Assembly: GCA_024734555.1 (NCBI GenBank)
Contig: JANPWX010000055.1
Span: 562,487 to 626,486 of the forward strand
Length of the DNA: 64,000 nt
Reading direction: 5' to 3'
Source: Trochalopteron elliotii
Lineage: Eukaryota > Chordata > Aves > Passeriformes > Leiothrichidae
Made by a program: the position numbers and the translations under genes. Position 1 is the first letter of the stretch. Every line of letters starts with the position of its first letter. The notes beneath the pieces are model-generated. The model did no database searches, had not been told where the DNA came from, and worked only from the letters and a program-made list of their open reading frames with translations. Below are positions 23,481 through 34,475 of the stretch, one piece after another.

Positions 23481-26400
23481 AAGGGATTTCCTGTCCAAGG
23501 GGTGTGCAGGAGGATTTAATTGCTAATAGAGCAGATCTGATAGCACAGAGCATGCAGCTATGTGGTTTTAAGACATGGGAAAAAGGGTCTGGAAGCATAG
23601 TGAAAATAGATTCTTTGAAGAGGTTTCATAATCTAATGCATCTGGAGAGTGTAGGTCAGAGTGTCTGGACTAAAGATTTATCCAACTTTGGGGTTTTGTA
23701 ATATTTTCTTTTGTATTTTTTAAAGGCTCCTTCTCTTCTGTTTCTCAGGACTTTGTTGTGCTCCATTTGCTGTCTTGCATTTAGGTTCATTTGCATTCTG
23801 AGGGTTTCCAAGTACTTTAAAAATGGTCATTAAGTATATCTTGGCACGTCTTTGAAAAGTATTATTAATTGTATGCTTCAATTTTTACATACCTCCGTGG
23901 GATATCTTCACCACACAATACTGGGGTTGGATACTTTTCTTCTATTCTCTTTTTCTCCTTCAGATTTACAGATCCAGACTCCTCAAGTCTATTGCATTTT
24001 AAGCCTAAACTGTTCCCTTTATCCCTGGGATGTTTTAAAGAAGCTGACAGATGAGTTATGACTTAAAATTTAGGTCTGGTTTTAAAAAGAGGTACTAAAC
24101 CCACCAGTGTATTATTATGCTGTGGGATCACTTCAAGAGCCCCTTTTATTGCCAGAATAAGTGAGTCCTTTCTAGTCTCTGTACAGTGGGAATCAGAGAA
24201 ATAATAAACAGTTGTCAGTGATAAAAATAAAGGAAAATGTGAACCATTTTGTGGTGGACCAGGAACTCAGTAAGAGACAGAGTCATTTGAAATCTGTATG
24301 CAGCAATTCTGTGCTTGAGGTAGGCAGTGAAGAATGGAAATCATGATGTTAGTATCTTTCATAGGGCGCTGTGAAATAAACAAAATAGAGGGGGAAGTTA
24401 TATGGAATTAATAGAATTCATATTCTAATGGGCCAAGGAACCAATTACACGATGGAGGAAAATACTCTAGTTGTGTGGTAATAGTTGCTCATTTTATATT
24501 TATTTGATGGCTTTATGCTGAAGAGACAAAAATAAAATGTTCCCAAAATTAGTTATAATAGCTGTTTGAAAAGATGCAGATCCTGAGTCAGGGGCATGGA
24601 CCCTGTGGTGCACTGGAAGGAAAAGTCCCAAAATTCACAGCCATTTGGCTCTGTAGCAACTCAGAGATGCTGAGCTACACTGAACCTAAAGAAGCAGCCA
24701 CAAACAGGAGGTTTAAATCTCACCTGGGGACCAAAGCAAAGAACCTACAGTTCCCCTGAAAGGGAGCCAAGCTGAAGGACATTTCTTCCATTTATTTTCC
24801 CCCAGCTAGTACCCCGTTTCCTGTCAGTTCTGTGCCAGAGCTCACTTTGCTGACTGCAGCGAGACGGTCAAGATTCAGATTTCCATTCTCCAATGCTTTG
24901 CCTGCTTTGGAGGAAAGCACAGACATAATCCATCATTAGTCCTGGGATTCAGCTGGTCCTAATAGCACTGTGTATGAGCACTCCAGGAGAGCTGAATGTT
25001 GGTTTCCAACCCTGGGGGAGCCTCCTGAGTCTGTCCTTCAAATACTTCTATTTATATATTTCTTTCAGTTTATGGTAGGAGGCGAGGATGTGAACATGTC
25101 ACTGAGCTACCACATCACCTCCCACGTGGATTGTCGTTTGTGAGCCATAGACCAGGGCTCAGGAAAACCTGGGCAGGATTCAGCTTTGAAAAAGCACAGG
25201 GAAAGGGATCAACAGGGATCTCCAATTCTCCACCATAACCTTCCCCATGTCTCTTAAGAGAACAGGGTTTCTCAGCCACAGTGACAAGAAGGGTTTGGGA
25301 TGTGGTGGGGTCTTTGCTGCTGTTACTCATTTCCTTATTGCTTTCCAAGGCTGCAGCCCCCATGCTGTTCCCCATGCTGGGATCTGTTCCCGGGAATAGG
25401 AGGTGATGGGGCAAGCTCTCTGGTCTCAGCTTTCCTGAGGACAGGTCCAGCTGCATTTTGTATCTGCTGTCAGTGTTTAAAAAAGCAAACTCTCAGAACA
25501 TCCACGGGATCTTGGAAGCTGTGCTCCACTGTGTAACACCCCTCTCCTGTACCTAGCATGGGGAGCAAGGGTTTCCCCCCAAACACTTCTTGCTGGGACT
25601 ACATTTAGCAAAAATAGTCAGTGATATGTGGGGAACTTGTCTAAAGTGGGCTGTGAGGAAGGGACTTGGCTCTAAGGAGAGGTTCACACATATTGAATGG
25701 TCAGAAGGTAAAACTCACTGCCAGCTCACCCCTGAGCTGGGGCAGCTCCTCATCCCTGCAGCTGAGGAGTGCTGGCACAACCTGCTGGCTGGCCAGGGAG
25801 CCTTTTGGGATCACAAGGAGTTACAAGATGCTTTGCTTTCTGCTACACCCATGTCTACAGCATTAGGTTGGGCTTTAAAAGCAGAAATGGTGCCAGAGGA
25901 AAGCCTGCTGTCCTTCATTTGTGTTTAGAACTTAGACATTCCCCCAAAGCAGAGAGTTTTGAATTTATTGTACGTGTACATAAGAATTATGTAATTGGTT
26001 TTGGTTTAGTGAAAAACTCTTATTTTGACTTTGGAGTTTCAAGTGAAGAAGTTTTACATGTTAAATATTACAGTCTAAAAATTGTTCAATAATGAAAAAG
26101 CCCTGCCTGGGGTGAGATTACTTCTACCTGGTGCTCACCAGAGCTGCAGACAGTGGAGCTCTGATGCTGAGGTCATCCCAGATGTGCCACTTGAAAGACG
26201 TGAACTAATGGTGTATTTCTATTCCTAAAAGCACCTTTAGGGTTGGGGAGCAGGGTGTTCCTATCACCTTATCCTTATTTATGAGCACTGCAGTTCGTTT
26301 GTCTGGAATGAAATCTATTTTAGTTTCATTTGTCAAAATACTTGCATTCATCATATTTTTAAAATCAAAACATGCATTTAGCTGCCAGTGTTTAAAAAAA

Positions 26401-28689
26401 GGCAAACCATAAGACCACACCTGAGATTCTGGAAGCTTTGTCAGTGTGTGCTGGCTTTGCTGCTGCTGTGTCCTGCTCTTAATTCCCTGATTTGCTGCTC
26501 TTGTTTCAGAGCAATGCCTGGGGAGGTGGGGGGTCCTGTGTCCATCAGCAGCATCGAGGCTGAAAAGGCACTTTTGGGAGCCTGCTGTGTCCCTGCTGCA
26601 GTGCAGGGGCTGCTGATCCCTCTGGGAAATAGGGTCTGTGGCCCCAAAAGAGACCAAGCTCACAGTTTCAGCTGTACCTGTTAGAGTGTGCTAAACTGCA
26701 GACTGGGACAAGTCTTTACTCAAATGTGTCAGCCAGATTGAACAGTGACTTGAAAGGCTCTTTTTTTGTTTCATCACTCATGCTCAGAAAACTGCTCAAA
26801 TGACTGTTTTCCCCAAGCCACCCCCACTCAGTTTGTTATCATTTCCATTATTAAACACTTACATAAACAGTGTAACATTTTATAGTGTTTGACAGGGATT
26901 TCCAAGTCTGCTAATTAGCATGGTCCCTGGCACATGGAATATACTTTTATTATTACCCATTCATGGCCTTGTTATTCAGAAGAGGTTCTCTTGTGAATGG
27001 AAACGTGTATTACTGCACTTCAGGCTAATAAATGTGACATAAAATACGACACACAAAATTAACTGCTGTTCTGCAGGATCCAGCAACTGGGGGTGATGTG
27101 CATATGGTCGTACTGAGGCTCTGTTCATTTGCATCATTGCTTTTCTGCCTTATTAAAAGTCTGAGAGAGAAGAATATTGGGAGAAAAAGGAGGGGGAGAA
27201 GAAATGAACAAATCTATCTTGGCATAAATAGATTTGGCTCAGCAATACAACAGTTGTCAGCAGCCTTTTCCACAAGCCTGTTACCCTCAGTGAGGAGAGC
27301 ACAAAAAAGTGATTGAAAAGTCAGTTTGTGGGCTTGCAGCATTCTTGGAAAGAATCTGAAAGAAAAAAAAACCCACAAAACAAACCCAAAACCAGCCCCC
27401 TGAAATAAAAAATTATGCTCGCAAAATGAAGTGTGTTTTATCCATATTCAGTGTCAAAGCAGAGCTTGCCAAGCAGAGGTGCAGCTCTGTGTCCACCCTG
27501 ATTGCCTGGTCCAAGGATTAGATTAAAAAAAGTGGCCTCTCTTCTTTTTTTCCCTTCCCTCTGCCCATTCCTGCTATGATTTTTTTTTTTCCAGTTGAGA
27601 CAGAGTAAGTGACTCTTTGAGTCCATTTCAGTGAGGAAAAAACAAAAATCTATTTGCCTTCAGCATTAGCACTTTCACAGACAACTGTGAGGACTTTGCA
27701 AACCATTTGAGTGGGTGTACTTGAAATAGTTTCTGTTGTAATGATCCTAGAGAAAGAAAAGGGGGATCCTGGTGGATGAAGAGAAAAGGTTAAACAGTTT
27801 GGCAAAGGGAGTTGCTTGTCTGGCCAAGACCAGTTCTTTTTTTACCCTATTTATGCTCTGTAAAGAAGAGCTATGGAAAAGAAATAATTTCTGAACTCCC
27901 CAGGAAACTGTCAGAGAAGTTAAATTCCTATATTTAAGTCAGGGTTTACTCATGTGCAACTGTGCATGCTCAAAGAGCAACGATAAAGTGAAATTTGTAT
28001 GTGTGGGTGTTTAGACATGCATTCATATGTGTAATATTTGTGTTAATGGCTATGGGAAATGACTGAGAGGAGTTGACACATTTTGCTATTACTGTGTGAC
28101 TCGTCATGTAATAAAATATGATTTACTTCAGGTTTATTCTGATAATATTCAAAGTGAGCATCCAGTGGATTGTGGGTGTGTTTGCAGTTCTGGAGGTGTA
28201 GTTTGACACGCCTGAAATGCTTTGTTAGATGTACCTATTTTAAAACTGAGGGAAGGACTGCTTCCATTTAAATGCAATATCCCACGGTTTCTCAGGGCCT
28301 CCCACACCAGCGTAGCTAGCCACAAGCCTGCCCCAGGCTGTAAAACCATTGAGAGTAATTAAATACTTACAGTGCTGGACTCCAGCTCGCTCCTGAGAGC
28401 ACTATGATACTTTACAGCCCACATATATTCCTGTGGAAAATAGCCTGTGGCTGCAGAGAACCTGCTGGCAAGAGGCTCCCCCAAATGCTAATTAATCACA
28501 GCATCAGAGAACATGCTGAGCTCTGGGACCAGCCAGGATCATGAGCACTGCAAGGAACACCTGGTTTTGAACCCCAGCTTGGGAGATGTCCTGAGCACAA
28601 CAACATCAAGAAAAGCATCAGGTGCCATGTGAGGCTCTTCTATTTTTGACTCAAGGACCTGCTGTGGAAGTGAAGCTGATGCCTTGGGA
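23481..28689. other. Unique non-coding sequence
   Basis: No gene is supported. The longest frame is 152 codons (26205-26663, minus), overlapped by opposite-strand frames. Two related segments at 25471-25535 and 26386-26452 resemble one another and may be copies of an unrecognised repeat. A possible very short 3'-terminal exon near 25069-25143 is discussed as a finding. A-rich low-complexity sequence lies at 27361-27412, and poly-T at about 27578-27590. Confidence 0.6.
27360..27412. repeat. A-rich low-complexity tract
   Basis: Runs of A are separated by CCC and CC, similar in style to the tract at about 3915-4000. There is no open frame or element attached that would make it a retroposon tail with certainty. 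Confidence 0.7.
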
Positions 28690-29095
28690 AGGCTGACATG
28701 AAACAGAGACTGAACAGAGCTAGAGAATAAAGTAGGTATTTATTGAAAGGCCTTTAGGATATACCTTGGGCAGGACAGGGCCTGACCAGGCCTACACCCA
28801 GGGTGGACTAAGAATGGTCACAAAATGGCTGGCTGGTCACAAGACCTTACATTTTTACAAGTTTTGGTCCATTTGCATATTGGAATTTAATTGTCCAATT
28901 ACAGCTTCAGATTGTGAGGTCCCATCCTTCTTGTTCCTCCCTTCAGTCCACCATTGTTTATGCTTTTGGGCCTGAAAGTTGTCCTTGGTCTTCAGCAGGA
29001 AAAGGATTTGTTTTGTCTCTCTACTCCGTGAAGAGAGCTGACTGACACGTAATATGAAGCTCAGAACTACATCCCTAGGCAGCACAGAATCTGAA
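28690..29095 (-). mobile_element. Solo LTR, ERVL-like (bird endogenous retrovirus)
   Basis: The block reads as one LTR in minus orientation. On the minus strand a polyadenylation-type CAATAAATACC string (plus positions about 28732-28742) lies near the 3' end. The plus-strand text around 28741-28900, with TTTATTGAAAGGCC, GGGCAGGACAGGGCCTGACC, GTCACAAAATGGCTGGCTGG and TCCATTTGCATATTGGA, is what I recall for ERVL-type LTRs of finches. It carries an octamer ATTTGCAT at 28871-28878. No gag, pol or env sequence follows on either side, so it is a solo LTR left by recombination. The ends and any target-site duplication could not be fixed exactly. Confidence 0.7.
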
Positions 29096-32000
29096 AATAT
29101 GAAAGCTAAAACTTAAGGCATCATTTGGCAGTGATGCTGCTCCAACAGCAGGGAGGGCACAACAGGACAGGTGCCTAAAGGAGTGGAAGGAATGAGGCAG
29201 CAGAAGGGATGGATGCCTGTTCGCTCCTCCTGCTCGTGATGCTCTTGTACAGGTGCACTGCAGCAGTGAGGGCCCTGCAGTACCTGCTGCAGCTTTGCAG
29301 AGCCCCTGGTCAAACTGTGCCCCTGCAGCCCCTGAGGAGGAAGGGTGTTCCCACTCTGCCCCTCTGAAGCAGATACAGAGAAAAATTTTGTACAAAGACG
29401 TGCATCCGGCACTTCTTAGAAACACTTCCATAATTTTTCCTTATTGTATGTTGGGTGTTTCCAAGTTTTTGATGGTGATCTCTGCTCCTAGATGTATGAT
29501 TCCAGGAAATGAAAGTAGAGGGAAGTTCGAGGGCTGCAATGGATCTGTTGCTGCTTCCAGCACATTAATTCAAGATCATATCATTAAGCATAAAAACATG
29601 TCATTTTGCAGTGTTTGTTGTTCATAGGAAAAGGATAAAAAGGAAGAATGCCCTAAATGAAGTGCAGAAATGAGAAAAGAAAATCTGCTTTCTCTTCCCA
29701 AAAATATTCCATTCCTTATTATTTGTTTTCACACCAGTCAGGTACTGCTGGTAAACTAATCTGTCTGCTCCACAGTGAAACTGTGATAGAAAAAAAATCC
29801 AGATCTGCAGAGGACAAATGCCAGTCCTAAAGAGAAGGCTTAAAATAGATTGAGTTTTAGCTAGCAAAATTTAGAAACCTTTTTTGGAAAGGCTTAGGTA
29901 GTTTTCAGCTCAGATGGGTACTGTCTGAGCACATCTACTTACTCAGAATTGAAATGTAAATAGAGAGACACAAAACCACATCTATATAGTTTGGGAAAAG
30001 GAAAGAGATGTTTTGGAGCATGCAGTGCCTTATAGAACGTGAGCATATTTTTATATAACATTGTGGAGATGATGTGAAATAAAGCAGATATATATATAAA
30101 ATAAAGATTTGTATCTGGTTTGGATCTTCAGCAGCTATGCTTTGACTGTAGCTCCCAGGTATTCCCACTCATTTCCCAACAATATCTCCTTGAGATATGT
30201 TTCCCACTGCCAGGATTTTATTTTATTAAGTTCTGTGAAGGTGATGGCCTGACTTTCTGAGACCATCACTATCAAACCTTATTACAGAAGTCCATGGACA
30301 GCAGCAACTCTACCAACTGTATTAGAGGTCCAATTTAATTTTGCCTGTTTTTCATGTGTTCCATGTTGATAGAGGGGTAGCAGGATATTTCATTCTTCCA
30401 CAGAGAACATTCATGAAAAGATTTCTGAGTCTGATTGCATTCATCTCAATTCTGCTCTTGCTGTATTTGACATCCAGTATCTAGCTTGGGGGTAAAACCA
30501 GCTTGGGAGTACAAAGCAGAAGGATGTGATGGTTCAGACTGAGAACAGATTCTTACCTGATCCTTGTCTAGAAATGAAAACTGAAACTAAAGCTCTGAGC
30601 TATTTCTTGTGGACTAGTATTTGTATGTTTATGTGTGCTTATGTATTTTGTAGCTTTAAACACACAGGGTAGGAAAAACATTTATTACTGTGTTATGGGG
30701 GTAGGTGGCATTCTTGTTTTCATGGCAAACTAAATTTTTGTCAGAGCACATACATTCAACAATGGGCTGCATTTGTATTCCTTTGGTTAGAGCTGTGAGA
30801 AGGATGCTCTGCAGGCTTGTTCTGTATTATCAATTGAATTGAAATTAATAAGTAAGAGCAGCACAGCTAAGCCATTTCCCACTGTTTGGGGTTTTTGCAT
30901 CCCTTTCCTTTTTGAGGTGTGTACAAAGTTCAGAGATCCTGAGCTTCTGTGAGAAGACCTCTTTTTGAAGTGGCTGCTCAGATTTCAGGATCAAAAGAAG
31001 AGATTGGTTTCTCTCTGTGGATTTGAGCCCCGTGAATTCCCCTGATCTGCCATGATCATGGGCTGAATTTCAGGCATTTCCCATTCTTCATGCCAGGCCC
31101 TGGTTCACACCAAGTGCTCAGAACCTTGCTTATAAAAGAGCAAAATTTTACACTGGTAACAAACCCAGCACTAGGCACATCTGTCTCAGCTGGAATTTCT
31201 AACTCTTAGATCATAACTTGAACCCCCCTGGAAAATCGGTTTCACTTAAACACAATTATGATGATGTACCATTAAATTACATACATTATCAAGTAAATGG
31301 CAGGAACTGAAAGCAGAGTTTATGATCTTGGCACTGCAGTGCTGAAAAAGTAGAAAATTCTGCAGCAGAACAGCACCCGCAAAGGTCTGATCTGCTCTGT
31401 GTGCCTGGTAAAATTGCAGGGTAAGAGACTCTTCAGGAAAACTTTTGGTTTCTGGAAAGCCTAAGGCAGACAGTGAAAGCTGTGTGGCTCAGCACTGAAA
31501 TGCTTTTGTGAACTCCCACATGTAGTCCTTAACTTGCCAGTCCAAATCTCCTTGTGTGTCACTGGTACATTGTTCTTAAAGTTAAAAAATAATGCTCGTG
31601 TTTCAGTAGGGTTGAATCTTAAACATAACATAAAAAGCAAGAAATGGGCTCTGGAACACGTTCAAAGACCTTTTAAAATATCCTTAGAAATAAAATGAGG
31701 TATTAAAAGTGAATGTGTGCTAAAACCCAACGACATTGAGAATCCTGGGAGCCAGCAAAAGCCTCCTTTAATTGTTTTGCTTTTAGGCATATCTGTGTTT
31801 CTTACATATTATCCTGCCCCAGGAAGGGCTGAACATTTCATGTAACATGATGACCCTGGAAAACATGCTGCAATTTTGGGGTAATTCCTGATGAGAATTT
31901 ATGGCAACATAAGCATATTATAACTAAACCAACCAGTTTTCCAAGCCACAAAATGCTGCACTGCTCTGTATTACTGCAAGGACCACTTAGTGCAAAGGCT

Positions 32001-34170
32001 GCTTTGCTCCAGCACAATGAATAGGACCTCTGTTATTCAAAAGTAATAGGCAGGCAGAAGAAACCATGATATGAGAGGAATTGACTTTCCTGTTTTGCTG
32101 GTTTTGCAAGGTTTTTTGCTGGCTTGGAAGTTTTGTGCTGCCACCTATTAACTTTCTGTTGCTGTCACTTGGAACCTGGAGCAGATCCTTTCCTTCCCCT
32201 CCTCTCTCTGAACAAGAGAGGGATTATAGTCCTCTGCCATAGTGCCCCAGCAACTTAGGGCATCTTATTGCAGTGAAAAAAAAAAACATTTTGAGTTATT
32301 GTTTCATATAATGTAATGCTTTTCAGTGGAGGGAAGTTTAGGGGGATGGCTGTGTTCAAGTAGCTGGAGTCCCAATGGAGCTGAGCAAATGGAAAAACTG
32401 AAGGACAGAAAAAGAGGAATTTCTAACCCCTGGGGAAAAGGGATAATGGCATACACCCTGTTGTTGTTCCTTTACACTTTCATGTTTCTATTGCAGATAA
32501 AGGCTTCACTTAGCAAAGGTATTTTTCAAGCAAAATTAATATTGTCTTTCAACAGCTTCCAGATGCTTATAACTTTGGCCTGGGGGTGAAACATCAGATT
32601 GTTTCCTCAAGAGGTGACAACGAAAATCTGGCTAGATCAAACACCAAAACGAGATTCTTAATGGGAAGTCATAAGGAATGGTGGCCTGGAGTGGAAATTC
32701 TGTATGTTCCTTTACAAGAGTGATTTAAGGCTGACATGTTGGAGTGCAGGGGCATAATTTGGCAACTAACTCATAGATACAATGGTTTTTTTGTATTTTT
32801 GTACTAAGCATGCATTCTGTGGCTGCTGCAACTGCAAGGGCAGTTGTTTCAGCAGTCCAGCTAGTCCCCAGCTAGCCCGTGCTGCTCATTCTAAAGCAAA
32901 ATGCTCATTTTCTAAACTATGTTAATTCCTCTCAGTTCCTCTGAACAGCTTCTGTTCTTATTTAGATTTTGGATATGTCTTTTTTTCATATCAGAGACTT
33001 CCTGCACGTATTTGAAGTGAGCATCTACTTGATACAGTGGACAGAGCAATGTGATTGAAACATCCCTGTAGAGCTCTGTGAGGTGTCAAAGGGTGATGTC
33101 TGATTTCCATAGGCTCTGCTTGCTCAAAGCCCTCCTTTTGTCTCCTGACAGAGCTGTATTCTGATTTCAGAATGTCAATTATCCATATCTCCCTATTTCC
33201 CCTGCTCCTTATGTGTCAGCCTGCCTAGAAGCTTTCTATTAATTTATCAAATTGTCATTGGATTCACTTTGTTGCACTTCAGCCATTAGCCTGTCCATTT
33301 GCTTAATTGGTCCATTTCCCGTTTATTATTCATTCCCTGAATCACCATTTGAATAATTTTTAGCTAACTATTAATTGAATACCATTTCTGACATGATTAC
33401 ATTGTCTACATTCTCGTTTTTGCATGATCACTAAGAGAAAGGGGTTTTTATTATGATGCAGATGAGAGTCTCCAGTTAACTGGTGGTTGGAAAATGGGGA
33501 AGAAAGTGATGGCTCTGTCTAGTAATTACAGAATCAAAGAGTCCATGATTATTTAAGTGGCTGAACATGAGATTCATGTTTCTGCTTCTGTTTCTGTAAA
33601 TGCAGCTGATGGACTTTTGGCCAGACCCCTTTGCAGCCGTGCAGGGGTGCAGTAGGCTCTGGAATCCGTGGGGAATTTGTGGTAACTGATTGCCATGCAA
33701 ACAGCTTTTGTCCTGAGCTGTTGATGAGGCTATTGGTCAGGCAGCAATGTGCGAGTGTCAGGGTCTTCTGCCCTCCTAGAGTCTCCAGCTTTCACAGCAG
33801 GCACTAGTTGTCCACATTGTCTCCACATGTGGTGCAGCACAAAAGCTGGGATAGAGGCTGATCATCCAGCATTGCATTCAATTTTGGGCAGGATGGCAGG
33901 ACCCTCTAGCTGGCATCCCAGCCACTTCTCCTGGCTCATTTTGGACACAGCGATTGCAACATCTGGGGCATGAACAAGGCACAATTAAGGGGAACAACCT
34001 ATTCTTGATGTTCATTTGTGACCAACATCCTTTGTGTGTTGGAGTGAGGCCTGTAGGGGAAGCTGATCCATGAGAGAGGCCTGAACCTCCCTGGCTGTTT
34101 TGTGCCAGTCCAACAGCTCTGGGTTTATATAGCGGCTGCCACAGCCTGTGATTTATAAGGAACTTGGGAG
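29096..34170. other. Unique non-coding sequence
   Basis: No gene is supported; open frames of up to 124 codons (29253-29627) overlap opposite-strand frames of similar length and show no family features. AT-repeat sequence occurs near 30088-30102. The part at 33230-33440 is AT-rich and motif-dense and is listed separately. No interspersed repeat is recognised until the CR1 at 34.17 kb. Confidence 0.65.
33230..33440. promoter_or_regulatory. Candidate conserved non-coding element
   Basis: Dense TAAT cores occur, including CTATTAATTTATCAAATTGTCATTGG, TTTGCTTAATTGGTCC and TAGCTAACTATTAATTGAATACC as separate sub-blocks, with ATTG and CATTTGAATAATT strings between them. There is no repeat signature and no open frame. 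CCAAT/ATTGG and homeodomain cores alternate at short spacing, an enhancer-like pattern. This is inference only. Confidence 0.35.
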
Positions 34171-34475
34171 GGAATCATAGAATTGAATCACAGAATCATA
34201 GAATCATAGAATGGCTTTGGTTGGAAGAGACCTAAAAGATCATCTCATTTCAAACCCCTGCTAAGGGCAGGGACACCTTCCACTATCCCAGGTTGCTCTG
34301 AGCTCCATCCAGCCTGGCCTTGGAGACTTGGAAACATGAGGCAGCCACAGCTCCTCTGGGCAACCTCTGCCAGGGCCTCAGCACTCTCACAGGGTGAGAA
34401 CTTTTTCCTAGTATCTGATCCAAATCTCCTCTTCTTCAGTTTGAAACCATTCCCCTGATCCTGTGCTAGAAGCAT
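34171..34475 (-). mobile_element. CR1 LINE 3' fragment with intact terminal repeat
   Basis: This is the clearest CR1 copy in the window. It starts with several AATCATAG-type units (34172-34212), then GGCTTTGGTTGGAAGAGACCT and CAAACCCCTGCTAAGGGCAGGGACACCTTCCACTATCCC as consecutive sub-blocks. It ends near CAGTTTGAAACCATTCCCCTGATCCTGTG. This is the reverse complement of the CR1 3' end, truncated at its 5' side. A 76-codon frame at 34245-34475 is entirely inside it and is not a gene. Divergence is moderate. Confidence 0.95.

Noticed and set aside
26205..26663. 152-codon minus-strand open frame
   Set aside because: It overlaps open frames on both strands and shows no domain or conserved motif.
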